Shown: positions 31,712 through 40,199 of the stretch, in pieces
How positions within the stretch are numbered: the first letter of the stretch is position 1
Layout: every line of letters begins with the position of its first letter
Notes under the pieces: model-generated
What the model saw: only the letters and a program-made list of their open reading frames with translations
Databases searched by the model: none
Told to the model about the DNA's origin: nothing
Program-made: the position numbers and the translations under genes
Source: Microbacteriaceae bacterium 3FA27C10
GTDB taxonomy: Bacteria > Actinomycetota > Actinomycetes > Actinomycetales > Microbacteriaceae
Direction of reading: 5' to 3'
Length of the DNA: 64,000 bases
Assembly (NCBI GenBank): GCA_005502775.1
Contig: SCNI01000002.1
Location: 62,001-126,000 of the forward strand

Positions 31712-32493
31712 CGCACGATCACCCCTTCTCTGCGCAGTTCGTCTTTCACATCGCCGACCGTCATCTCACGCAGGTGGAACACGGATGCCGCGAGCACCGC
31801 ATCCGCGCCCGCCGCGATCGCCTGACCGAAGTGCTCGACCGTGCCCGCGCCGCCCGAGGCGATGACCGGCACGCTGCTGATCTCGCGCATGAGGCGCACG
31901 AGCTCGAGGTCGAAGCCGTCCTTCGTGCCGTCGGCGTCGATCGAGTTCACGAGCAGCTCGCCCGCACCGCGTTCGATGGCCTCGCGCGCCCACTCGAGGG
32001 CGTCGAGCTCGGTCTCGCGGCGGCCGCCGTGGGTGGTGACGACGAATCCGGATGCTGTTCGGCCCGCCAGATCCGATCGGCGCCGTGCTGTGCGCTTCAC
32101 GTCGAGCGAGAGCACGAGCACCTGGGCGCCGAAGCGGTCGGCGATCTCGTCGAGCAGAGCGGGACGGGCGATGGCGGCGCTGTTGACGCCCACCTTGTCG
32201 GCACCCGAGGCGAGCAGCCGCGCCACGTCGTCGTCGGAGCGCACCCCACCCCCGACGGTGAGAGGGATGAAGACCTGCTCGGCGGTCTGGCGCACCACGT
32301 CGTACATCGTGGCCCGGTCGTCGACCGTGGCGGTCACGTCGAGGAAGGTCAGTTCGTCGGCACCCTGCTCGGAGTAGAGGCGCGCGAGTTCGACCGGGTC
32401 TCCGGCGTCGCGCAGGTTCTCGAAGTTCACGCCCTTCACCACGCGGCCCGCGGCCACGTCGAGGCAGGGGATGACGCGGACGGCGAGCGTCAT
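31708..32493 (-). CDS. hisF: Imidazole glycerol phosphate synthase subunit HisF
   Basis: The cyclase barrel that joins PRFAR and ammonia to give imidazole glycerol phosphate and AICAR, paired with HisH (not in this window). The 261 residues begin [19 protein letters not shown] (catalytic D near 11), with [23 protein letters not shown], and the second catalytic aspartate in [18 protein letters not shown]. The start at 32493 shares one base with the hisG stop (TGATG). The frame upstream of it overlaps hisG and has no similarity. Confidence 0.97.
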   Translation of the reverse strand: MTLAVRVIPCLDVAAGRVVKGVNFENLRDAGDPVELARLYSEQGADELTFLDVTATVDDRATMYDVVRQTAEQVFIPLTVGGGVRSDDDVARLLASGADKVGVNSAAIARPALLDEIADRFGAQVLVLSLDVKRTARRRSDLAGRTASGFVVTTHGGRRETELDALEWAREAIERGAGELLVNSIDADGTKDGFDLELVRLMREISSVPVIASGGAGTVEHFGQAIAAGADAVLAASVFHLREMTVGDVKDELRREGVIVR

Positions 32494-33332
32494 CAGATTC
32501 TCGCGGCGTGGATGGGGCTGACCAGGATGGCGCGTGCGCCCACGGCGTAGAGCGAGTCCATCACCTGGTTGGTGTCGTGGCGGGGCACCATCGCGCGCAC
32601 GGCGACCCACTCGGGGTCGTGCAACGGCGAAATGGTCGGGCTCTCGATCCCCGGCGTGAGCGCGCAGGCCTCGTCGAGCTGCGTGACGGGCACGTCATAG
32701 TCCATGAGCACGTACTGCCGGGCCACGAGCACGCCCTGAAGACGGCGCAGCAGAACGGCGGCGCCGGGGTGGGTGGTGCCCGAGCTGATCAGCACCGCGG
32801 TCGACTCGAGGATGACGGGCCCGAAGATCTCGAGGCCGGCCTTGCGCAGGGTGGAGCCGGTCGACACGACGTCGGCGACCGCATCCGCGACCCCGAGCCG
32901 CACGGCGGACTCCACCGCACCGTCGAGGCGGATGAGCGTGGCGGTGATGCCGTGGGTGGCGAGGAAGGCGCCGACGAGCCCCGGGTAGCTGGTGGCCACG
33001 CGGGCGCCCTCGAGGTCACGCAGTTCGATGGCGGTGCCTTCGGGGCGGGCGAAGCGGAAGGTGGACTCGCCGAAGTTCAGCGCGGCGGTCTCGGTGGCGG
33101 TCGACTCGGAGTCGAGCAGCAGGTCGCGGCCCGTGATTCCCACGTCGAGGGCGCCGGAGCCGACGTAGGTGGCGATGTCACGGGGGCGGAGGTAGAAGAA
33201 CTCGACGTCGTTGCGCGGATCGAGCACGACCAGCTCGCGCGGGTCGCGCCGGCCGACGTAGCCCGCCTCGGCGAGCATCTGGGCAGCGGTTTCGGAGAGG
33301 GAGCCCTTGTTGGGCACCGCGATCTTGAGCAT
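32493..33332 (-). CDS. hisG: ATP phosphoribosyltransferase, long form
   Basis: Catalyses the first, feedback-controlled step of histidine synthesis. The 279-residue protein begins [20 protein letters not shown] and has the binding segments [10 protein letters not shown] and [15 protein letters not shown]. The PRPP site reads [17 protein letters not shown]. The C-terminal 75 residues form the ACT-like regulatory domain ([11 protein letters not shown] end), so no HisZ partner is needed. It lies 46 bases after hisE. Confidence 0.97.
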   Translation of the reverse strand: MLKIAVPNKGSLSETAAQMLAEAGYVGRRDPRELVVLDPRNDVEFFYLRPRDIATYVGSGALDVGITGRDLLLDSESTATETAALNFGESTFRFARPEGTAIELRDLEGARVATSYPGLVGAFLATHGITATLIRLDGAVESAVRLGVADAVADVVSTGSTLRKAGLEIFGPVILESTAVLISSGTTHPGAAVLLRRLQGVLVARQYVLMDYDVPVTQLDEACALTPGIESPTISPLHDPEWVAVRAMVPRHDTNQVMDSLYAVGARAILVSPIHAARI

Positions 33333-33378
33333 GAGGGTCTTTCAGTGGGAGAACGAAGCGGAGGGAGGGGTGCTCAGT

Positions 33379-33642
33379 TCACAGATGTCGGTAGACGTCG
33401 GCCGGGGTGAGGCCCTTGGCGAGCATCATGACCTGCAGGTGGTAGAGCAGCTGGGAGATCTCCTCGGCCGCGTTCTCGACCGACTCGTACTCGGCCGCCA
33501 TCCAGACCTCGGCGGCCTCTTCGACGATCTTCTTGCCGATGGTGTGCACGCCGGCGTCGAGTTCACGAACGGTGCCCGAGCCTTCGGGGCGTTCGGCCGC
33601 TTTGGCGGAGAGCTCGAGGAACAGCTCGTCGAAAGTCTTCAC
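33379..33642 (-). CDS. hisE: Phosphoribosyl-ATP diphosphatase
   Basis: Hydrolyses PR-ATP to PR-AMP, the second histidine step. The 87-residue all-alpha protein shows the MazG-like metal motif [17 protein letters not shown] and [19 protein letters not shown]. The start is ATG at 33642, ten bases past the rpe stop. The location directly before hisG is the actinobacterial arrangement. Confidence 0.96.
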   Translation of the reverse strand: MKTFDELFLELSAKAAERPEGSGTVRELDAGVHTIGKKIVEEAAEVWMAAEYESVENAAEEISQLLYHLQVMMLAKGLTPADVYRHL

Positions 33643-33651
33643 GGATCAAGG

Positions 33652-34323
33652 TTACCGGTGTCCGTGGGCGTGCTGGGCCGCGAGGGCTCGCAGGTGGTCG
33701 ATCTGGGCGGCGGCGCTCTCGGCTCCGAACACGCTCGAACCCGCCACGAAGGTGTCGGCCCCGGCTTCGGCGGCGATGGCGATGGTGTCGTCGTTGATGC
33801 CCCCGTCGACCTGGAGCCACACGTCGAGACCGGATGCGCGCACCGCGTCGGCGAGCACGGTGAGCTTGGGCATCGTGCTCGCGATGAAGGACTGACCGCC
33901 GAACCCGGGCTCGACGGTCATGACGAGCACCATGTCGAACTCGGGCAGGAGCTCGAGGTAGTCGCTCGCCTCGGTGCCGGGCTTCAGGGCGATGCCGGCG
34001 CGGGCGCCACGCTCGCGGAGGCTCCGCGCGACCCGCACCGGGTCGGCGGTGGCCTCGGCGTGGAAGGTCACGGAGTAGGCGCCGGTCTCGGCGTAGAGCG
34101 GCGCCCAGTGCTCGGGGTCGTCGATCATCAGGTGCAGGTCGAGCGGGATGGGGCTCACCTGCTGCAGGCGCTCCACCACGGGAAGCCCGATGGTGAGGTT
34201 CGGCACGAAGTGGTTGTCCATCACGTCGACGTGCGCGAGATCGGCGTTGGCGATGCGGCCGAGCTCGGCCTCCAGGTTCGCGAAGTCGGAGGCGAGGATG
34301 CTGGGGTTGATGCGAAGGACCAC
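33652..34323 (-). CDS. rpe: Ribulose-phosphate 3-epimerase
   Basis: Interconverts ribulose-5-phosphate and xylulose-5-phosphate in the pentose phosphate pathway, which supplies PRPP precursors for the his and trp genes downstream. The 223-residue barrel has INPSILASDFANLE, HVDVMDNHFVPNLTIG, LMIDDPEHW, TVEPGFGGQSFI and the closing aspartate QVDGGINDDT. It starts 9 bases after the stop of vapC. Confidence 0.97.
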   Translation of the reverse strand: MVLRINPSILASDFANLEAELGRIANADLAHVDVMDNHFVPNLTIGLPVVERLQQVSPIPLDLHLMIDDPEHWAPLYAETGAYSVTFHAEATADPVRVARSLRERGARAGIALKPGTEASDYLELLPEFDMVLVMTVEPGFGGQSFIASTMPKLTVLADAVRASGLDVWLQVDGGINDDTIAIAAEAGADTFVAGSSVFGAESAAAQIDHLRALAAQHAHGHR

Positions 34324-34332
34324 GCGTCGACC

Positions 34333-34797
34333 CTACCGGCTCTCGCGGGTGTCGGCGTGGGCGTCCGCCGTGCCGGGGGTGGCCCTGGGCTCGGCGAGCT
34401 CCAGGCGTTCGACCGCCTGGCCCGTCACGGCGGAGATCACCTCGAAGTCCTTGTCGACGTGAAGCACGGTGAGCCTGGTGAGCTCGGCTGTCGCGGCGAT
34501 CAGGAGATCGGGGACCGACGGCGCGCGGTGCCGGCCGGTCGCGGCGAGCATCCGTTGCACCTCGACGGCGCGCTCCTCGATGGCCGGAGTGAGGTGCTCG
34601 ATGAGGAGCGCCGAGGCGGGAGGGGTGCTGACGATCTCGTGCAGATGCTCTGCCGAGCGCGCGCTGAAGCCGAGTTCCAGGCGCGTGACGGAGCAGACAC
34701 GCACCAGCCCGCGCTCGATCCGCTCGGCCCAGAGCCCGGGGTCTGCCGACGATCCCAGCCGGGCGAGTGCCGACTTGTCGATCAACCAGTCGTTCAT
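34333..34797 (-). CDS. vapC: VapC-like PIN-domain toxin
   Basis: A 154-residue PIN-domain ribonuclease. The acidic site is complete by sequence: D7 ([10 protein letters not shown]), E41 (TRLELGF), D97 (VPDLLIAA) and D115/D117 in [11 protein letters not shown]. Such toxins cleave tRNA or rRNA when free of antitoxin. The C-terminal 25 residues ([20 protein letters not shown]) are an extra hydrophilic tail. The start overlaps the antitoxin stop as ATGA. The stop lies only 9 bases before rpe, on the same strand. Confidence 0.92.
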   Translation of the reverse strand: MNDWLIDKSALARLGSSADPGLWAERIERGLVRVCSVTRLELGFSARSAEHLHEIVSTPPASALLIEHLTPAIEERAVEVQRMLAATGRHRAPSVPDLLIAATAELTRLTVLHVDKDFEVISAVTGQAVERLELAEPRATPGTADAHADTRESR

Positions 34798-35015
34798 CGC
34801 CAGGCGTTCGCCATCAGTTCGTCGTCGAGCAGGCCGGCCAGCCGCGCATCGGAGGCGAGGAGGTCGGCGGCCGACACCGATCGCCGACCCCGCGCGGCCT
34901 CACGCACGAGCTGGCGGCGCACGAACTCGGCCCGGGACAGCCCGAGCTGCGCAGCCTGGGCGTCGATGTCGGCGACGACCTCCTCGGGGAGGTTCCGAAT
35001 CAGGATATCGGCCAT
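34794..35015 (-). CDS. vapB: VapB/FitA-type ribbon-helix-helix antitoxin
   Basis: The 73-residue protein starts [20 protein letters not shown] and continues [16 protein letters not shown], a ribbon-helix-helix DNA-binding domain of the FitA/Arc type. Its C-terminal part ([21 protein letters not shown]) would wrap the toxin. The ATG at 35015 is preceded by a GAGG five bases away. The frame stays open upstream but loses similarity. It should repress its own promoter with VapC. Confidence 0.9.
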   Translation of the reverse strand: MADILIRNLPEEVVADIDAQAAQLGLSRAEFVRRQLVREAARGRRSVSAADLLASDARLAGLLDDELMANAWR

Positions 35016-35035
35016 GTCATCCTCGTTCTCAGTTG

Positions 35036-35051
35036 GATATCGCACGCTATC
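35036..35051. promoter_or_regulatory. Candidate vapBC operator
   Basis: GATA-N8-TATC (GATATCGCACGCTATC) stands 21 bases upstream of the vapB ATG, where the antitoxin would be expected to bind over the promoter. The two half-sites are short, so this is tentative. Confidence 0.35.
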
Positions 35052-35074
35052 ACACGAGAGCGGTCGCGGGCAGG

Positions 35075-35569
35075 ATGTTTTCCACAGGCGACGCAGACAA
35101 CCCGCTTCTCCACAATTTCGCGCCGCACCCGGACGGCGGGCCACTGCGCGACGCAGCATGTGCGCATGACATTCATCGCTCCCCCGAGTTCCGCCCCCGC
35201 CCTTCCGTGCCCGACGACGTCTCCCTCGCGGGCCTCGTCGACGAGATGGTGGGCGCCGCCATCCGCTCGCAGCTGTGGCTGCTCTACCTCGATGCCGACG
35301 ACCGGCCGATACCCGTGGCCACGCCCCTCGAAGACGTCGCGCCGGAGCTCGACGACGCCGAGATCGACCACGTGACGGGTCTGGCGCGCGAGACCGCGCG
35401 CATGGTCGCCGCCGCACAGCTCGTGCTCGTCTGGGAGCGTGAAGGCGGCCCAGCCCTCACCGTCGGCGAACGGGCGGGCATCGCCCGCGTCGCTGAACGC
35501 TACCCCGACGGCGGACTGCGGCTGCGGCGGCAGTTCCTGAGCCACTCGACGGGCGTGGTGGCCCTGTGA
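35075..35569 (+). CDS. Hypothetical protein; start uncertain, possible frameshift near 35206
   Basis: The part from about 35207 looks coding: VPDDVSLAGLVDEMVGAAIR, then SQLWLLYLDADDRPIPVAT and a two-helix C-terminus (ARETARMVAAAQLVLVWERE). It is not assignable to a named family. The ATG at 35075 gives 164 residues, but its first 44 look non-coding. A GTG at 35207 gives 120 residues. An alternative N-terminus (MTFIAPPSSAPALP) lies in another frame from 35166 and would join the conserved part if one base were missing near 35206. It converges on rsmB with a 22-base gap. Confidence 0.55.
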   Translation: MFSTGDADNPLLHNFAPHPDGGPLRDAACAHDIHRSPEFRPRPSVPDDVSLAGLVDEMVGAAIRSQLWLLYLDADDRPIPVATPLEDVAPELDDAEIDHVTGLARETARMVAAAQLVLVWEREGGPALTVGERAGIARVAERYPDGGLRLRRQFLSHSTGVVAL

Positions 35570-35591
35570 GCGGCGTCAGGTCCGGCGACGG

Positions 35592-37091
35592 TCAGTTCTT
35601 GCGGAAGAGGGCGATGAACATGGCGTCGGTGGTGTTGCGGTGCGGCCAGAGCTGCACGGCGGCCGACGGAGCGCCGAGATCGATCGCACCGGCGGTGACC
35701 TCGCGGAGCACCTCCTGCGCGTCGAGCTGATCGAGCTGGTCGCCCCAGCGCCGGAGGGCACCTTGAACCTGTCCCCGGGTCTCGCCGACGTGCGGGGAGC
35801 AGGTGACATAGGCGAGCACGCCGCCGGGCTTGAGAGCGCGTACCGCCGAGTCGATGAGCTGCTGCTGCAGGATGACGAGTTCGGCCACGTCGGCCGGCGT
35901 CTTGCGCCAGCGGGCCTCGGGGCGGCGGCGGAGTGCGCCGAGGCCCGTGCAGGGCGCATCGACCAGGATGCGATCGAACGCCTCGGGCTCGTCGGAGCCG
36001 ATCGTCGTGCCGTCACGCTCCCACACCACCGGCGCGGCCGGGATGGCCGCGACCGCGCGGCGCACCAGTCCGGCTCGGGCGGCCACGGGCTCGTTGGCGA
36101 TCACGACCGCTCCGCCGAGCCGTGCCTCGGCGGCGAGCAGCGCGGTCTTGCCACCGGGCCCTGCGCACAGGTCGAGCCACCGCTCGCCCGCCGTGATGGG
36201 CCGTGCCCGGCTCAGGGCGAGGGCGGCGAGCTGGGAGCCTTCGTCCTGAACGCGAACGGTTCCCTCGTGCACGGCCGGAATGCCCGACGGGTCACCGGTC
36301 GGCGCGAGGAGCCCGACCGGCGAGAGCCGCGACGGCTCGGTACCGTGCTCCACCTCGTCACGATCGATCAGGCCGGGAAGCGCGGTGAGGCTCAGGCGGG
36401 CGGGCGTGTTGTCGGCCTCGAGCAGTTCGTCGAGCTCGAAGGGCAGGGCCGTGGCGTCCACACCGTCGGCGGTCAGGGCGCGCCGGAAGGCGCGGACCAC
36501 CCAGGCCGGATGCGAGGCGGCCACGGCGAGGCGCTCGTCGTCGTCGGTCGCGGCGGCCATGGCCTTCTCGAGCCATTCGCTCGCGGGAGCCCGGGTGATG
36601 GTCCGCAGCACACCGTTCACGAAGCCGGTCGACGAACGCGAGGCCACCTGGCGGGCGAGTTCGACCGATTCGTTCACGGCGGCGTGCTGGGCGACGCGCA
36701 GGGAGAGGATCTGATGGCAGCCCAGCTCGAGCACGTCGCGCACGGCCCCGTCGATCTCGGAGATCGGGCGCCCGGAAGCCAGTTCGATCACCCGGTCGTA
36801 GTAGCCGCGCATCCGGAGCGTGCCATAGGTGAGCTCGGTGGCGAGCCCCGCATCCGCGGTGTCGAGTCCGGCCGCAGCGATCTTCGAGGGCAGCAGCAGG
36901 TTGGCGTAGGCGTCGTCCTCGCGCACGGCCGTGATCACTTCGAGGGCGATGCGGCGGGCCGGTTGCACCGGCGAGGGTGCGGGAGCAGGGGGGCGGCTGC
37001 CGGCGCGCTGGCGGCCTCCGCGGCTCTGCGGGGCGCGACCGCGGTGCGATCCCCGATCGTTGCCGGGGCGTCCGCCGGTGGGAATGCTCAT
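35592..37091 (-). CDS. rsmB: 16S rRNA m5C967 methyltransferase
   Basis: A 499-residue RNA methyltransferase. After a basic, Gly/Arg-rich N-terminus comes a NusB-like domain (about 45-185, PARRIALEVITAVREDDAYANLLLP). The SAM-binding Rossmann fold follows (LDLCAGPGGKTALLAAEARLG), then the two motif cysteines VDAPCTGLGALRRRPEARW and VTCSPHVGETRGQV. The start at 37091 is fixed by its ATGA overlap with the end of fmt; a 12-codon upstream extension is unlikely. It is the last gene of the priA-fmt-rsmB set. Confidence 0.93.
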   Translation of the reverse strand: MSIPTGGRPGNDRGSHRGRAPQSRGGRQRAGSRPPAPAPSPVQPARRIALEVITAVREDDAYANLLLPSKIAAAGLDTADAGLATELTYGTLRMRGYYDRVIELASGRPISEIDGAVRDVLELGCHQILSLRVAQHAAVNESVELARQVASRSSTGFVNGVLRTITRAPASEWLEKAMAAATDDDERLAVAASHPAWVVRAFRRALTADGVDATALPFELDELLEADNTPARLSLTALPGLIDRDEVEHGTEPSRLSPVGLLAPTGDPSGIPAVHEGTVRVQDEGSQLAALALSRARPITAGERWLDLCAGPGGKTALLAAEARLGGAVVIANEPVAARAGLVRRAVAAIPAAPVVWERDGTTIGSDEPEAFDRILVDAPCTGLGALRRRPEARWRKTPADVAELVILQQQLIDSAVRALKPGGVLAYVTCSPHVGETRGQVQGALRRWGDQLDQLDAQEVLREVTAGAIDLGAPSAAVQLWPHRNTTDAMFIALFRKN

Positions 37092-38002
37092 CGTGCGATC
37101 ATCCTCTCCGCGCCGGCGCCGCGCCACCAGTCGGCGGCCGACATCGCCTTCCTGCCCGCCGGGTGCACGGTGAGCAGCTCGAGCGGAGCACCGGCCGTCC
37201 CCACCAGCACGTGCGAGCCGTCAGCCACCACGACACCCGGGTCGAGGCGCGGCCGATCGCGCGCCGGTGCCGCATCGAGGATCTTCATTCGGGCTCCGTC
37301 GATCTCGGCGAAGGCACCGGGCTCCGGTGTCACCCCGCGCAACCGCCGGTACACCGCGTCGAGGTCCTCGGAGAAGTCGAGGTGGGCGTCGTCGATGCCG
37401 AGCTTCGGCGCGAGCGTGACCTCGCCCTCCTGCTCGCGCGCCGACAGCGTGCCGTCGCCGATCCCGGCCACGGTGGAGGCGAGCTGCTCGGCGCCCGAGA
37501 GCGAGAGCCGCGAGAGCAGGGCGCCGGCGGTCTCGTGCGCGCCGATGGGCGTCGAGCTCATCGACCAGACCGCACCGGCGTCGAGACCGGGCACGAGCTG
37601 GAACACCGTGGCGCCCGTCTCGGTGTCCCCGGCGATGATGCTCCACTGAACCGGCGCAGCTCCCCGCCAGCGCGGCAGCAGCGAGAAGTGCAGGTTGATC
37701 CAGCCGAGCCGGGGTGTGCTGAGCAGCGGCTCCCGCACGAGGCCGCCGTAGGCCACGATCACGCCGAGGTCGGCGTCGAGCGCGGCCACCTGCGCGGTGA
37801 CGTCGTCGTCGAGCCGGTTCGCCTTGATGATCGGGATGCCGAGCTCCTCGGCGGCGGTCGCGACCGGCGACGGGGTCAGCACCCGCTTGCGCCCGAGCGG
37901 GGCATCGATCCGGGTGACCACGCCGGCGACGTCGAAACGCGCGGCGAGCGTGGTCAGGCTCGGCACCGCGACGGCGGGGGTGCCCGCGAACACGAGTCTC
38001 AT
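37088..38002 (-). CDS. fmt: Methionyl-tRNA formyltransferase
   Basis: Formylates initiator Met-tRNA. The 304-residue protein begins MRLVFAGTPAVAVPSLTTL and has the catalytic-loop asparagine/histidine and the family signature NLHFSLLPRWRGAAPVQW. It also has a GLDAGAVW segment and a C-terminal tRNA-binding OB domain (from about 205). The start overlaps the priA stop (ATGA) and the stop overlaps the rsmB start. Length is normal. Confidence 0.97.
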   Translation of the reverse strand: MRLVFAGTPAVAVPSLTTLAARFDVAGVVTRIDAPLGRKRVLTPSPVATAAEELGIPIIKANRLDDDVTAQVAALDADLGVIVAYGGLVREPLLSTPRLGWINLHFSLLPRWRGAAPVQWSIIAGDTETGATVFQLVPGLDAGAVWSMSSTPIGAHETAGALLSRLSLSGAEQLASTVAGIGDGTLSAREQEGEVTLAPKLGIDDAHLDFSEDLDAVYRRLRGVTPEPGAFAEIDGARMKILDAAPARDRPRLDPGVVVADGSHVLVGTAGAPLELLTVHPAGRKAMSAADWWRGAGAERMIAR

Positions 38003-40197
38003 TCCATGATCTCCGAATCGTCGAACCGCACACGAAGCGTGGGCGGGGGCCGGTAGGCGGCGCTGCGGCCGCCACGGGGGCGGCGGGTCGTGGCGTTCTT
38101 CACCACGAGAGCCCGCAGGTGCCGGGCCACGGAGGCGCCGACCGCGTAGTCGAACCGCACGATCACCCGCACCAGTCCGTCGTCGGCCGGCACCGGGCCC
38201 AGCGTGTCCATCTTGGCCCATTCCTCGTCGGTCACGAGCACCCGGAGCTCCGTCATCGCCGTGGCCACCGTGTCGGCGGCACCCGTCACGGTCGCGATCC
38301 GCACCGCCGGCGGGAAGCGCAGCCGCCGCCGGTCGACCAGTTCCTCGGCGGTCACCACGTCCTGCCGCCAGGTCACGAGGCTCTTGGCGAGCTCGCCGCC
38401 CACCCCCACGAGCACGGTCGTGGCTCGCGGCGCCGAGAGCGCGATCGCGTTCGACCACCAGCGCAGGCAGTCCTCGGCGACGCGCAGCGACTCGCGGGCG
38501 AGCATCCGGGGGCCGTCGAGCAGCAGCACGGCCCGATACCCGCCGGAGGCGATCGGTTCGGCGCCGCGGGTCGCCACCACGAGCGCGGGGCGGGCATCGA
38601 CGGTCAGCACCGGATGGTCGCCGTCTGCCACGATCACGCGTGTTCCGGGAAAGGCTCGGCCGAGCTCGTCGGCGGTTCGCCCGGAGCCGATCGACGCAAA
38701 ACGGAAGCTCGTGCCCTGGCAGTGCGAGCAGCTCCAGTTCACGGCGATCGCGCCACAGAGCGAGCACGAGGGTCGCTCCCCGGCTCGGGCCACACGCAGC
38801 GGGCCCGAGCAGACGGTGCAGAGGGCGGGCATCGAGCAGCTCTGACAGGCGAGCACCGGGGCGTAGCCCGGGCGCGCCACCTGCACGAGCACCGGCCCGG
38901 TCTCGAGGGCCTTGCGGGCCACCGCCCAGGCGGAGGACGGGATGCGCGCGGAGTTCTGCGGGGAATCGGGGTCGTCCTGCTCGGCGGTCGGCACCACGCG
39001 CGGGAGGTAGCGGGGCGCAGGGAAGACCGGATGCAGGAAGCCGAGCTCGACGAGACGCTCGACCTCGGTGCTCCGCGAGTGCGAGACGAAGGCGAGACGG
39101 GCTCCGGACTGCTCCTGGCGAACCAGTGCCGCATCCCGCACGTGCACGTACGGGGCGAGAGGCTCGGTCTGCAGTGAGTCGCCCTCGTCCCACACGACGA
39201 TCAGACCGAGGCCGGAGACCGGGGCGTAGAGGCTCGAGCGGTTGCCCACGACGATGTGCGGGGCGCCGTCCAGCGCCGTGAGGAAGTTGCCGTAGCGCTC
39301 GTTGCGGGCCTGCCGGGCGTCCAGGGGCACCACCGCCTCCGTCACGCCGACGTGGGCCAGCGCCTGCTCGAGCGAGATCTGGTCGCGGTAGTCGGGCACC
39401 GCCACGATCACCGATTCACCGGCCCGGTAGACGGCCGCGGCGAGCTCGGCAACAGTGAGGGCCCAGTGGCCGACGGTGTGCGCGGCCCCCGCGGAATCCG
39501 TCACCGCCGTGACCGTGGCGACGGCATCGATCGCACTGCGCGCGCCGGGCTCGGCGAGGTGCCGGGCGTCGTCGATCGAGTAGGCGGTGAGCTCGAGGGC
39601 GACGATTCCGCGGACCGGGCCTGACGTGCCCTCCCCGCCGGCGGCGGTGGGCGACGCCGGGTCCGTCGTGGCGTTCACCGATTCGGCCGCCTGTTCCGCC
39701 GCACGGCGTGCGAGGAACGCCTTCTCCACCCGCACGAAGCGCGGGGGCACGGCGAGGCGCACGATGTCGCACGCGCTCCCGGCGGCGCGGTCGGCGAGCC
39801 GTCGGGCAAGCGCCCACACCTCGGGCGTGAGCACCGGTAGCGGCGACACGATCTCGTCGATCTCGCTCAGCGAGCCCTGGTAGCCCGGATGGTCGACGAG
39901 CTCCACGATGTAGCCGCGCGCAGTGCGCCCGGCCGAGCGCAACGGAACCTTGACCCGGACACCGGCGCGCGCATCCGCTCGCAGGGCCGACGGAACGAGG
40001 TAGTCGAACAGGCGGTCCAGCTGCGGCAGCGGCGACTCGAGCATCACGCGCGCGACCACGGCGTGCGGCTCGGCCGACGCCGGAGACAGATCCTGCGCCG
40101 CGCCCGCGCCCGCGATCGGCGCCTCAGAAGGCGCGGAAGTCTCCGGAGCACCCACCGCGCCCGCAGCGCGCTCGACGTCGGTCACGACGCCGACCAC
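37999..40197 (-). CDS. priA: Primosomal protein N' (PriA), helicase motifs degenerate
   Basis: A 732-residue PriA-like replication-restart protein. The N-terminal 3' DNA-binding domain (about 45-150) and the eight-cysteine zinc region (about 450-495, CQSCSMPALCTVC and CSLCG, CSHCQG) are present. Where the helicase Walker A should be (about 235-265) there is TVGHWALTVAELAAAVY without GKT, and the DEAH-type motif reads DEGD (337-340). Actinobacterial PriA proteins commonly lack ATPase motifs, so it probably works as a DNA-binding scaffold. The GTG at 40197 is the likely start; GTG at 40185 is also possible. Confidence 0.92.
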   Translation of the reverse strand: MVGVVTDVERAAGAVGAPETSAPSEAPIAGAGAAQDLSPASAEPHAVVARVMLESPLPQLDRLFDYLVPSALRADARAGVRVKVPLRSAGRTARGYIVELVDHPGYQGSLSEIDEIVSPLPVLTPEVWALARRLADRAAGSACDIVRLAVPPRFVRVEKAFLARRAAEQAAESVNATTDPASPTAAGGEGTSGPVRGIVALELTAYSIDDARHLAEPGARSAIDAVATVTAVTDSAGAAHTVGHWALTVAELAAAVYRAGESVIVAVPDYRDQISLEQALAHVGVTEAVVPLDARQARNERYGNFLTALDGAPHIVVGNRSSLYAPVSGLGLIVVWDEGDSLQTEPLAPYVHVRDAALVRQEQSGARLAFVSHSRSTEVERLVELGFLHPVFPAPRYLPRVVPTAEQDDPDSPQNSARIPSSAWAVARKALETGPVLVQVARPGYAPVLACQSCSMPALCTVCSGPLRVARAGERPSCSLCGAIAVNWSCSHCQGTSFRFASIGSGRTADELGRAFPGTRVIVADGDHPVLTVDARPALVVATRGAEPIASGGYRAVLLLDGPRMLARESLRVAEDCLRWWSNAIALSAPRATTVLVGVGGELAKSLVTWRQDVVTAEELVDRRRLRFPPAVRIATVTGAADTVATAMTELRVLVTDEEWAKMDTLGPVPADDGLVRVIVRFDYAVGASVARHLRALVVKNATTRRPRGGRSAAYRPPPTLRVRFDDSEIME

Positions 40198-40199
40198 CG

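Noticed and set aside
34333-35015. Genomic island or prophage around vapBC
   Set aside because: No integrase, attachment-site duplication, tRNA or compositional change was seen; only the two small genes are present.
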